A DNA stretch of 64,000 nucleotides. It comes from CAVVYA01 sp963752345 (GTDB taxonomy: Bacteria > Pseudomonadota > Alphaproteobacteria > SMXQ01). Positions 10,486-18,577 of the stretch are shown piece after piece (the first letter of the stretch is position 1; every line of letters begins with the position of its first letter). The translations under genes and the position numbers were made by a program. The notes under the pieces were generated by a model that had not been told where the DNA came from, did not search any database, and worked only from the letters and a program-made list of their open reading frames with translations. The DNA lies in assembly GCA_963752345.1 (NCBI GenBank), contig CAVVYA010000013.1, forward strand, positions 1-64,000. The letters run 5' to 3'.

Positions 10486-10512
10486 AGGTTGGACAGGTTG
10501 GACAAGTTGGAC
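10486..10512. repeat. Three tandem 9-bp iteron-like repeats
   Basis: AGGTTGGAC, AGGTTGGAC, AAGTTGGAC in direct tandem. Variants of the same word (AGGTTGGCC, AGGTTGGAT) recur in and after the palindrome 50-60 bases downstream. Such an array beside a helicase gene resembles an origin of replication; that role is inference. Confidence 0.6.
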
Positions 10513-10540
10513 GGATGCTTATTCCAACGGCATTTCTCTG

Positions 10541-10568
10541 TGGCCAACCTACAATTGTAGGTTGGCCA
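10541..10568. repeat. 28-bp perfect palindrome
   Basis: Reads TGGCCAACCTACAA then its exact reverse complement TTGTAGGTTGGCCA, with no spacer. No T-tract follows, so it is not a standard terminator. The arms contain the AGGTTGG word of the neighbouring iterons. Candidate replication-origin element or dimer-binding operator. Confidence 0.7.
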
Positions 10569-10827
10569 AGGTTGGATAGAACCATTTGAGCTGTACACCG
10601 CTCCGGATTACGGCTTTAACTCGGTCCCAATGCTTGACAATGAGGCGACGCGCGCAAGCTGGGGGGGCGGGTCGAAAGTGTAGCAAAATCAACTACATAC
10701 CGGTGCCCCCGCACCACGTATCATCGCGGTGAATTGCAGGATTTTTTTATTTGGCGCCCGCTGGTGGGCTAGGCAGCGCCGCCGAGAACGACTTTTGAGG
10801 CTCTTGCCAAAATCTCGCGAGCCGAAC

Positions 10828-11544
10828 TTATGCGGCCTTGCTTCCCGGTTTGATGCCCTCGCTATAGGCGACGAACACCTCCAGGCTGTAGAGCCTAAAA
10901 AACTTAAGATACCGGTGCAACATACCCAACCCAATGAGCAGAGCAATCAGCGCCCACCAGAGCTGCTGGCTGATATGCGCGGACCAACCGGTCCGGGTCC
11001 ACTCAACGACCGCATCGCCCGCGATGAAGCATGCGCCCACTAACCCGATGAACGCCATGTTGCGGCAGAAGCCATAGAGCTTGAGGAACGCATCCATACG
11101 GCCGTAGGCATTGGCGTCCTTTTTGGCCACCGGGAAGGCACACCAGAATACGGCTTCGCCCGTCACATCGCTGCCGCGATCCGCGGCCGCCCGCTCGCGC
11201 ACCTTTTTGCGCAGCCCGGGGTCAAGCGGATTGTAGTAGTCCTGAAGCAGGGTCCACCTGAGAAATCGCCGCCAGCCCAGTTTACGGCTGTCCATGAGCA
11301 CCACAGACGGCCGCCACAGGACATAGTTGATAAACTGCCGCTCAATGAGCCAACCAGACGGCGCCGCGAAAATCTGCCCAATGATGTACGCGGCTGCGAC
11401 GGTGAGGGCACCGGAGGAGACCGTCCACTCCGCGCCCAGAACATAGTGGGTCGCGAAAATAATGTCCCAGACGACAAAGGCGGCCAAGCCGCTCGCTACA
11501 TACGCGAAGACGTCGTAGTCGGAAAAACGAATGAACTTATCCAT
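10828..11544 (-). CDS. Multi-pass membrane protein in the E2-E1-JAB operon
   Basis: A 238-residue protein that I cannot assign to a named family. It has about four hydrophobic segments: residues roughly 11-33, 42-64, 155-175 and 195-215. A soluble, basic-rich loop of around 90 residues (about 68-150, with LGWRRFLRWTLLQDYY) lies between the second and third. It is the last gene of the MBL/E2-E1-JAB operon; its start lies 17 bases after the stop of the fusion gene. By position it could be a membrane effector or the target of conjugation. No catalytic motif is visible. Confidence 0.65.
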   Translation of the reverse strand: MDKFIRFSDYDVFAYVASGLAAFVVWDIIFATHYVLGAEWTVSSGALTVAAAYIIGQIFAAPSGWLIERQFINYVLWRPSVVLMDSRKLGWRRFLRWTLLQDYYNPLDPGLRKKVRERAAADRGSDVTGEAVFWCAFPVAKKDANAYGRMDAFLKLYGFCRNMAFIGLVGACFIAGDAVVEWTRTGWSAHISQQLWWALIALLIGLGMLHRYLKFFRLYSLEVFVAYSEGIKPGSKAA

Positions 11545-11561
11545 CGGCGGTCGCCCTCAAT

Positions 11562-13910
11562 TCAAACTCCACGAGCCGGAGCCGGCGAGGAAACGGCTGT
11601 CGCTCCGTCCTTCTCCGACGGCGGCTCGGCCAGGATGGCCCGGTATCCGGCAGGGGTATGGATCACCAGCACCGATGGCATGAGCCGCGCGAGTGCCACG
11701 GCTTCCGCCGTCGCGCGGTCCTGCGATGAAGGGCCGGAGGCCTGAAGGTGACTATGCCATGTGCCCAGGCAATAGAGACTGTAGTTGCAGGACTCCGCAT
11801 AAGCCTTTATGGCGCCGCGAACGCCGCGCGTCCCCAGTACAAATTCCGCGGCCGACCGGCGGCTGTCGTCCGGCGCGGAAAGCACATCCACGATATAGAA
11901 GGTTTGCGCAGCCTCGGAGAAGCGGCCCACCAGGATTCCGCCTGTTTCGACGGCTGGCCAGCGGGCCACCTCGTCAACGATCTTCTGATGGGCCCGGTCG
12001 GCGATTCGGACCGACCACGATGGCGCTCCATCCATCGCAAGAGTTACGCAGGGTCGTATCTGGTGAGCCTGCCAGGCCTGGCTCATGCCGTCTTCCGCGA
12101 TTGTGCCCAGGAGGATGCGGCCGTTTTCGGGCGGCAGCCCCGTCCGTTGCAGGGCCGATATGGCTTCCGCCATGGGTGCTGCGAACATGGAAATGCGCGC
12201 ATCCGACATCACCATTGTCGCCGATCCGCAGCCTTCGCCGACCAGCTGACGTTCCAGAGCGTTGGCGGTCCCGAACACCAAGCGCTGCGTATCGATGTTG
12301 TCGCGCATGAGCGCGTAGGCCTCGGCAATGAGGTCCCCGGTGTTGGGGTTTCGCCCGGGGCCTTCGACCGACACGAGGCCGACATGACCATGCGCGAACA
12401 GTGAGGTTTCGATCACGCGCGGAATTTGCATTGTTGGCGGGACGGACGCCAGCGCCTCCCGCACGTTCAGCGACGCCGTCGAATTCACAACCGCCCAGTG
12501 TTTTTTGGGCAAGAGCCGCTTCGCGAGATCGGGGTTGCGAACCACAGTGACAATGTCCTCGACGTGTCGCTCCGCGGTCTGGCCCAATCCCGCAATGGCA
12601 TCGACCAGAGCCCGAGCCTTAGAACGTATCCATGATGTCTGCATCGCAGACTTCGCCGGCACCAACGCATGCCGAGCGGCGTTATGGGGGGTGAGATTCC
12701 CGTGATCGATCACGATGTCCGGTGCGCGGCCCGCTCGCGCCAAGTGAAGGGCGATCTTTGATCCCAGGCTGCCGGCGCCGAGCTGCACCCATTTCAGCGC
12801 CTCGTCGGGCCGATCGTCACCGGACAAGCGCCGCAGAAGTGGTACCGCGATCGCGTGACGGTGCCCGGCTGGGCGCACCGCTGTGGCATCACCGGCGGGG
12901 AACAAACTCGGCGCGCTGATATCAACCAAGTACGGGCAGAGCTCTAACGGGCTGTCGCTTCCGATGAGATGGCACGGCCGCCGAGCACAAAGGATGACGG
13001 CAACGGGAAATGGTCTTTTGACGGAGTAGCCGCTGACGCAGCGCTCAAGCCAAGATATCGCACCCCGCAGCGGCGCTGCGCACCCGTAGGCGGTGGCTCG
13101 CTCGACCAGCTCGGCGTAGTTGGTGACCGTCTCAGGCCGATACCGGTCCGCAATGACCGGCTGACCCGAAGGGTGTTTCCCTGGCCAGACAAATATCGCC
13201 AAGGCATGGCCGATCGCCACATCGCCGTCCTGGGACTCTCGCTCCTTAAACAGTTCGCCAATTGCCTCCCGGTTCAGCTTGAGCGGCTCTTTGCCGATCT
13301 CGCCATGGATGGCAAATTCCCCGCCATCGATAGCATAACGCAAATAATCGAATCGAAATGCGGCGTGCCCCTCATCTCGCTTCACAAGGGAACGGAGGTG
13401 AGCGGCATCCGCGACCATGAAATCACGCAGGCTGTCACGCCGGACCGGCTCCCAGCCGTGCTTCCGGTCGATCAGTGTGTCGAGCGCGGCATTCTCAAGC
13501 CACAGGACGAGTTGGTTGAGGATCGCGGCGAGCCCTTGCTGTTGCTGCTGCAGGAGCTCGGAGAGGAGCCCGTCGTAGATACAGGGCACCGGTGGTTCGT
13601 TGGCCGGGCCTGGATTGACGTGAGCCAGCGAGCGGTCGAAATCGGCCCGCAAAGAGATCACGGGCGGCCGCAGCGGAAACGCGGCAGGAAACACCAGGGT
13701 CACTGGTTCCTCCGACCGGACTCCATTCGGGCTGACTCCATCCGCCATCCAGGCATTGGGAAGGCCAAGGCGGACCAAAACCTCGACGGTCGCCGCACTG
13801 GTCGCAGCATCAACCGTGACGGCGAGAATGGTCTTGATAGCGGGATGGGCCCTTACGAGGCGCAACGCTCGCGCAATGGCCTCAGAAACCTCCGCCCCGC
13901 CCTCGTCCAC
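11562..13910 (-). CDS. E2-E1-JAB triple fusion protein (ubiquitin-like conjugation/deconjugation)
   Basis: About 782 residues from the GTG at 13910, which has GAGG five bases upstream and lies 11 bases after the MBL stop. Three enzyme domains are in one chain. E2 (UBC-like), residues 1-150: FPAAFPLRPP, then HVN, then PVPCIY with candidate catalytic Cys110. E1 (ThiF-like), about 370-600: P-loop GAGSLGS at 378-384, then IDHGNLTPHNAARH (Asp402, Arg413) and the VVNSTASLNVREAL strand; a candidate thioester Cys561 lies in GEGCGSAT. JAB/JAMM peptidase, about 640-740: Glu655 in VETGG, HSH at 719-721, Ser728 and Asp731. This is the chemistry of type II CBASS Cap2 (E2-E1) plus Cap3 (JAB), but fused. 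No CD-NTase or ubiquitin-like gene is adjacent. Confidence 0.85.
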   Translation of the reverse strand: MDEGGAEVSEAIARALRLVRAHPAIKTILAVTVDAATSAATVEVLVRLGLPNAWMADGVSPNGVRSEEPVTLVFPAAFPLRPPVISLRADFDRSLAHVNPGPANEPPVPCIYDGLLSELLQQQQQGLAAILNQLVLWLENAALDTLIDRKHGWEPVRRDSLRDFMVADAAHLRSLVKRDEGHAAFRFDYLRYAIDGGEFAIHGEIGKEPLKLNREAIGELFKERESQDGDVAIGHALAIFVWPGKHPSGQPVIADRYRPETVTNYAELVERATAYGCAAPLRGAISWLERCVSGYSVKRPFPVAVILCARRPCHLIGSDSPLELCPYLVDISAPSLFPAGDATAVRPAGHRHAIAVPLLRRLSGDDRPDEALKWVQLGAGSLGSKIALHLARAGRAPDIVIDHGNLTPHNAARHALVPAKSAMQTSWIRSKARALVDAIAGLGQTAERHVEDIVTVVRNPDLAKRLLPKKHWAVVNSTASLNVREALASVPPTMQIPRVIETSLFAHGHVGLVSVEGPGRNPNTGDLIAEAYALMRDNIDTQRLVFGTANALERQLVGEGCGSATMVMSDARISMFAAPMAEAISALQRTGLPPENGRILLGTIAEDGMSQAWQAHQIRPCVTLAMDGAPSWSVRIADRAHQKIVDEVARWPAVETGGILVGRFSEAAQTFYIVDVLSAPDDSRRSAAEFVLGTRGVRGAIKAYAESCNYSLYCLGTWHSHLQASGPSSQDRATAEAVALARLMPSVLVIHTPAGYRAILAEPPSEKDGATAVSSPAPARGV

Positions 13911-13921
13911 TTCGCCCTCGC

Positions 13922-15079
13922 TCAGCCGTGGGCCAGCGGCTGACCGCCCACCGCGCCAGAGCCGACGATGGCGGCCGCTGTCAGGGTCTTGGTCTTGAGC
14001 CGCGGGCCGTTCCGCCCGACCTCGAATTCCAAGGTGGTGGGCTTGCTCTCGGGTTCGCCGACGCATTTGAACGAACCGCCGGCGTCGCGGGCAATGTCCT
14101 GATACTCGCGCTTTGCCCGGATGCACGGCGGGTCATTGTCGTCGTCCTTGATGGCCTTGCTGCTTGCCACGATGACCGCGCCCTTGCGGGTTTGCGACAG
14201 GGCCTTGCGCGCGTCTTCGGACACCTCGGCGTCCTCACCCTTCTCGCTCCAACTGTCGTAAGACAGCGAGTGCCAGGAGCAATGGTGCGGTGCCTGGAGA
14301 ATGTCGTAGGTCAGCCAGTCCGGGCGGCCGGAATGCCGCTGCCACAAGCTCTCCCAGATCGCCACCTCCGCGTCGCCACCGGTCAGGAAGCGGGCGACGT
14401 CCGGCTGGCCGTCGCCGGCGAGCGAAATGTTGAGGATGGTGCTGGAATGATTCTTTGACCGCGTCGCCTCCTCATCCTCATCATCGCTCTTGGGTCGCGG
14501 CGCCAAGAGCCTCGCCGACATGGAGGAATCGTATTGGCCGTTCACCCGAGCGAAGACCTCATCGACCTTCACCAAAATCGCCGTGAGGTCGTTCGTTTTG
14601 CCGCCCTCATCCTCGCCGAGAATTAAGATGCGATCGCCGTCCGAAACGCCGCCTCCCGTATCGCGAAACCGCTTCACGCGCCGGCGTGCCTCGCTGGTGA
14701 AGGCCGCAGCATCGTCGCACAGGACATGATCTTTGGAAGCGCGCCGGAACACCATGGGCGAGGACCAGAGTTCGCGGATGAAGATCTTGTCGGCCAACTT
14801 CGACCAGTCGGCCGGAGCGCCGAGATGGAAATGCTTTTTCAGCCCGGTGCAATGGTCTTTGTCCGGGTGACTTAACAGGAACGCATCCACGTAGAGGCGA
14901 CCTTCGCTGTCGCGCACCAGACGATCGCGCAGCTGTTTCGCCACATCGGGGGTGTCGTCATCCGGATCATCGGCCGCGGCCCGGATATCGACATCGATCA
15001 GCACCTTCCGTCCGCTCTCGAGTTCGAGGAGCGTCATGTCGCCGTTGCCGACTGGAAAAAACGTGATCTTAGCCGCCAT
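13922..15079 (-). CDS. ComEC-type metallo-beta-lactamase-fold hydrolase
   Basis: A 385-residue MBL-fold protein with no transmembrane helix, so it acts in the cytoplasm. Motif order is that of the ComEC C-terminal hydrolase group: FFPVGNGDMTLLE, then SHPDKDH at residues 70-76 (His71, Asp73, Asp75, His76), NHSSTIL at 210-216, FLTGGDAE with Asp236, and LQAPHH at 261-266. Such enzymes use one or two metal ions to cleave phosphodiester or similar bonds. It is first in the operon with the E2-E1-JAB fusion (11-base gap). GAGGTGAG precedes the ATG. Its partner role (nuclease effector, nucleotide-signal hydrolase or regulator) cannot be decided from sequence. Confidence 0.8.
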   Translation of the reverse strand: MAAKITFFPVGNGDMTLLELESGRKVLIDVDIRAAADDPDDDTPDVAKQLRDRLVRDSEGRLYVDAFLLSHPDKDHCTGLKKHFHLGAPADWSKLADKIFIRELWSSPMVFRRASKDHVLCDDAAAFTSEARRRVKRFRDTGGGVSDGDRILILGEDEGGKTNDLTAILVKVDEVFARVNGQYDSSMSARLLAPRPKSDDEDEEATRSKNHSSTILNISLAGDGQPDVARFLTGGDAEVAIWESLWQRHSGRPDWLTYDILQAPHHCSWHSLSYDSWSEKGEDAEVSEDARKALSQTRKGAVIVASSKAIKDDDNDPPCIRAKREYQDIARDAGGSFKCVGEPESKPTTLEFEVGRNGPRLKTKTLTAAAIVGSGAVGGQPLAHG

Positions 15080-15264
15080 GTCTCACCTCAAGAATGGGCG
15101 GGTGGCGTCCCTCATGCCAGCGGCCCCCGTTGCGAAATTCCCGATCCTCGCTTCAAGGAGAGGATACCATATCTAGTGGCTCTTAAGCCTAAGATGCCCC
15201 GGATATGCGGCATTGGAATTAAAGTATGCCAACTCAGAACCCAAAATGAGACCTTGCGTTCCCG

Positions 15265-15293
15265 TTGTCAAGGAAAGAAAGTGCGCCTATTCT
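15265..15293 (+). promoter_or_regulatory. Sigma-70-like promoter of the XRE/ImmA pair
   Basis: TTGTCA at 15265-15270, a 17-base spacer, and TATTCT at 15288-15293; predicted start near 15300, then AGGAG at 15308-15312. The divergent MBL operon starts at 15079, so the 238-base gap could let the XRE protein control both directions, but no clear dyad was found. Confidence 0.55.
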
Positions 15294-15317
15294 GAACTGG
15301 CTGGATGAGGAGAGTTG

Positions 15318-15644
15318 GTGGTGGCGACAACGCTGGGCGAGAAGATCCACAAGCTGCGAAAGCAGAAGGGCTACACGCTTGAAAAGCTCGGCGAATTGAC
15401 GGACTCGAGCAAGAGCTACATCTGGGAGCTCGAGAACCGGAATCCGCCGCGTCCGTCCGCGGACAAGATCGCGAAAATTGCGGCTGTTCTAGGCGTGACA
15501 GCCGACTATTTGGTCGACACAAACGAGTCGTCCCCTGCCCCGGACGTGGTGGATGAGGCCTTTTACCGCAAATATCGGAACATGGATCCGGATACCAAAG
15601 AGAGGATCAGACTCATGGTGGAGGTCTGGGGTGACAAAAAATGA
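15318..15644 (+). CDS. XRE-family transcriptional regulator
   Basis: About 108 residues with an N-terminal helix-turn-helix: LGEKIHKLRKQKGYTLEKLG, then SSKSYIWELENRNPPRPS as the recognition region and a DYLVD end. The start is one of TTG 15315, GTG 15318 or GTG 15321; I prefer 15318 or 15321 because AGGAG ends at 15312. It overlaps the ImmA-like gene by 4 bases (ATGA), so they are translationally coupled. XRE/ImmA pairs control phages, integrative elements and toxin-antitoxin-like modules, with the protease destroying the repressor after a stress signal. It is divergent from the MBL operon. Confidence 0.85.
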   Translation: MVATTLGEKIHKLRKQKGYTLEKLGELTDSSKSYIWELENRNPPRPSADKIAKIAAVLGVTADYLVDTNESSPAPDVVDEAFYRKYRNMDPDTKERIRLMVEVWGDKK

Positions 15645-16498
15645 GTCCGCCGTTTGGCCCTGAGCGGTGCGCCAACGAAATCACCCTCCTTCTCAACCAA
15701 GTCCTCGGCGCCGATCGCTTCCCGGTCGACGTCATTCCGCTTGCCCGCGAGTATTCGGCCCAGCGCTTTCCGAACGATTCCATCACGCTGGTCGAAGGCG
15801 CCCACCTGCCGGGGTTTGACGGCGCGCTCTATCGCGCGCCAGCCGGCAAGTCAGGATGGGGCATCATCTATAACAACGGCATTTCGTCGGTGGGCCGGAT
15901 CAACTTCACCCTGGCGCACGAATTTGGCCATTATCTGCTGCACCGTTCTACAAACCCAGAGGGTATGAAGTGCAGCCAGCGCGATGTCGTTCAATGGGAT
16001 TCGCCCTACGGCCAGATCGAGAACCAGGCCAATCGGTTTGCGGCAAACCTGCTCATGCCGCTGGACGATTTCCGGCGCCAAATCGATCCTAAGGCGAAGA
16101 TCAATCTTGATCTGATTTCGTTTTGCGCCGAGCGCTATCGCGTGTCGCTCATCGCCGCCATCCTCCGGTGGCTGATCTATACGGAGCGCCGTGCCGTCCT
16201 CGTCGTTTCGCGCGATGGATACATACTTTGGTCACGGTCGAGTGATGCGGCGTGGAAGACGGGTGCCGTCTTCCGCACAAAGGGCGCGCCGGTCGAGATT
16301 CCAGCCGCATCGCTCGCTGCCATCCAGAATTCATCCGATGAGGGTCGCACTGGGCGCAACCTCGCGCCGGGCGTGTGGTTTAACGAGGAGGTCCGGGAGA
16401 TGACCATCTTTGCCGAGCAGTATGACTTCGCTCTGTCGTTGCTGCTCCTTGAGGATGTGGACCGGTATGCCCGTCGGGAGGAAACAATCAGCAGCTAG
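15641..16498 (+). CDS. ImmA/IrrE-family metallopeptidase
   Basis: A 285-residue protein with the zinc-peptidase motif HEFGH within INFTLAHEFGHYLLH, followed about 35 residues later by the ENQANRFAANLLMP helix that carries the third ligand (Glu). The C-terminal 120 residues are an extra domain without a motif I recognise. It is co-translated with the XRE regulator. By family, it cleaves the partner repressor when triggered. Beside a defence operon it could be the switch that derepresses it; beside island genes it could be left from element regulation. The first reading is favoured by position only. Confidence 0.85.
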   Translation: MSPPFGPERCANEITLLLNQVLGADRFPVDVIPLAREYSAQRFPNDSITLVEGAHLPGFDGALYRAPAGKSGWGIIYNNGISSVGRINFTLAHEFGHYLLHRSTNPEGMKCSQRDVVQWDSPYGQIENQANRFAANLLMPLDDFRRQIDPKAKINLDLISFCAERYRVSLIAAILRWLIYTERRAVLVVSRDGYILWSRSSDAAWKTGAVFRTKGAPVEIPAASLAAIQNSSDEGRTGRNLAPGVWFNEEVREMTIFAEQYDFALSLLLLEDVDRYARREETISS

Positions 16499-16756
16499 CA
16501 AGTTGCGGATGGACGACGCCGGCCGCTGACTTGCGGGCGGCATTTGGCCAGAACGGCCACGGCATTTGCTCAGTCTTGTCCTATCCCCGGGGGAATAAAG
16601 TGGCCGCATGAGCCACGCAAATGACCCAGCCAATTTTGAATCGCCTCCGTCGAGCTGAGGGAGACAATGAATCCCTCCTATCCAGACCGATGGACAATCG
16701 CACAGAAGGAAGGCGATTCTGTCGATCACACGGTGATCCGCTGTCGGAGGGTGTGT

Positions 16757-18295
16757 ATGCCAATAGAGTACAAACTTTCAAAAGTGGTTATCCGTTGTTT
16801 TCGCGGCATCGAGAAACTCGAACTTGTCTTCCGCGATAATTTTCCTTCGGTTCTGATCGGCTCGAACAACGCTGGCAAATCAAGCGTCCTCAAGGCTATT
16901 GCGCTTGCGTTGAACGGCGGCGGGTCGCACCTGTGGACTTTTGCCGAGACGGATTTCTTCTGCGACGAAAAAGGAAAGCGCTCTAAGGAGTTCCTTGTTC
17001 AGGTGCACTTTCGTTCGGCCCGTGACGACGGATACCCTGCCGTTAAAGGAGTAGGGAAGCCGGATCTCGTCCATGGGGTGCAAGTAAAAGGGACCGTGCG
17101 CAAGGACGGCCGTATTGTCACAAGTAGAACATTGTTCGATCGCGATGGAAAATCCATTGCCATATCCACCCGCACACCGTTGGCGGAAGCTGAGAAGAAG
17201 AAATGGGCCGAGCACGACGTTGGCTTTCGAAAGGTCAATGCCCGCCTTGAGGATATTTACGAGCACACGCCCGAGGTCTGGCTCTTTACACCACAGGACA
17301 TAGAGGCGTCGCTGTACGTCTGGAAATCAGGCCCTATTGCCAAGCTGTCAAAGCTGATGGCGACCAAATTCCTTTCCGAGGAGTGGGTGATGGAGCGAAG
17401 CGATGGCGCTAAGAGCAACATGCCCAGCACGCTCTATAAGGCGCATGCCTTTTTCAGAGAGGCGGTTGAGGCTTTTCCATTCTGGAAGAGTGATATGAAG
17501 CCAAGGCTTGAGAGAGTCTTCAGTCGGTACGTCGGCTCGCATGCGAGGATTGACCTTCGGCCTGACACCCAAGCAATTGAAGATTGGCTAGCGCAGCAGT
17601 TGGCCGTGTCGCTGGCGGCAGATCCGAATAGCATCACGACGCCGTTGAGGAGAATGGGTGATGGCTGGCAGAGTGTAATCAGGTTAGCTGCGCTCGAGGC
17701 GCTAACGGAATATCCCGATCTCGTCAGGGAGCGCGTGGTGCTGTTGCTAGAGGAGCCGGAAACTCACCTCCACCCGCACCTGCGCCGCAAGATCCGGAAG
17801 GTACTCAGCGAACTATCGGCTAAGGGGTGGACGGTCGTGTATACGACGCACTCATCCGAACTGGTATCCTTTGATGCAGATCAGGTGATCACGCGAATGG
17901 TGCGCTCCAAAGGCTCAGTGAGTAGCAAGAGCGTGCACACTGACAAAATTAACCCTGACGCGAAGCTACAATCCAAACTCGATGAACGTGGCGCCCATGA
18001 TTTTCTCTTCGGCGCCGGCGCAATCTTTTGCGAGGGTAAGGACGACAGCTTCGCTATCCGCCTCGGATTAGAGAAAAGCGATGTGGATTGCGACGCACGG
18101 GCAATCAGCGTCACCCAATGCGGTAGCGTGACAGCGATGCCAGCATTTGCCGAGATCTCAGCCGCACTTGGCATTCGCTGGTGCGCCGTGACTGACGAAG
18201 ATTTACAGGCCGATGGTACCGTTAAACCGATGACGGGAAAAGCACGAAAGGCCATTGAGAACCACCGTGGTGCCGCCGACCAACAGCTACAATGA
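16757..18295 (+). CDS. OLD-family ATP-dependent endonuclease (ATPase + TOPRIM), ends at an in-frame stop
   Basis: The ATG at 16757 (MPIEYKLSKVVIRCFRGIEKL) has CGGAGGG upstream. Features: Walker A IGSNNAGKSS, the ABC-type LLLEEPETHLHP Walker B, the YTTHSSELVS switch, then a TOPRIM domain with AIFCEGKDDSFA and WCAVTDEDLQADG. The frame stops at a TGA (18293-18295), yet the same frame continues as HDLEHCLGIADG and further, ending at a TAG at 18455-18457. Those 53 residues look like the normal OLD C terminus. So a full protein of about 566 residues has been cut by one stop. OLD proteins restrict phages or plasmids; here there is no separate UvrD-like GajB partner. It may be a class 1 OLD nuclease, possibly inactive. 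Confidence 0.8.
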   Translation: MPIEYKLSKVVIRCFRGIEKLELVFRDNFPSVLIGSNNAGKSSVLKAIALALNGGGSHLWTFAETDFFCDEKGKRSKEFLVQVHFRSARDDGYPAVKGVGKPDLVHGVQVKGTVRKDGRIVTSRTLFDRDGKSIAISTRTPLAEAEKKKWAEHDVGFRKVNARLEDIYEHTPEVWLFTPQDIEASLYVWKSGPIAKLSKLMATKFLSEEWVMERSDGAKSNMPSTLYKAHAFFREAVEAFPFWKSDMKPRLERVFSRYVGSHARIDLRPDTQAIEDWLAQQLAVSLAADPNSITTPLRRMGDGWQSVIRLAALEALTEYPDLVRERVVLLLEEPETHLHPHLRRKIRKVLSELSAKGWTVVYTTHSSELVSFDADQVITRMVRSKGSVSSKSVHTDKINPDAKLQSKLDERGAHDFLFGAGAIFCEGKDDSFAIRLGLEKSDVDCDARAISVTQCGSVTAMPAFAEISAALGIRWCAVTDEDLQADGTVKPMTGKARKAIENHRGAADQQLQ

Positions 18296-18577
18296 ACTCA
18301 TGACCTGGAGCACTGTTTGGGCATCGCAGACGGAAAGGCTACGCCAGAGGTTTCTCTGTCGAAATTTGCAGGTGCCGCATGGAGGACTGACTATCCTCTC
18401 TTCAGAGCCGTTCTTGCAGATGTGGCGACATGGATCGACCCCTCGCTCAAGGTCTAGCCAAAGCTGCTGAGTGCTAGGAGTGGATCTTGGGGAGCTGCCG
18501 CTCGAACAGGGGCAGCGCGCCTTTCCGCTCATGCGCGAGCTGTGGTCGAAGACCAGGCGCCGTCCAGCGAAGCCCGC

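Larger units (their letters stand above)
10223..10827. other. Non-coding region after the helicase, with repeats
   Basis: About 600 bases without a supported gene between the helicase and the convergent membrane-protein gene. It holds three tandem 9-bp repeats (10486-10512) and a 28-bp perfect palindrome (10541-10568). TTGACA-like and G-rich stretches near 10635-10675 may mark a junction to the defence cargo, but no direct repeat there was recognised. Confidence 0.6.

Noticed and set aside
11562..13910. Reading the E2-E1-JAB protein as part of a type II CBASS system
   Set aside because: No CD-NTase and no typical CBASS effector gene lies next to it; the fused JAB and the MBL partner do not match the standard four-gene layout.
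16560..16620. CCCCGGGG-centred short palindrome upstream of the OLD gene as an operator
   Set aside because: Only a short GC palindrome, common in this DNA, with no second copy.
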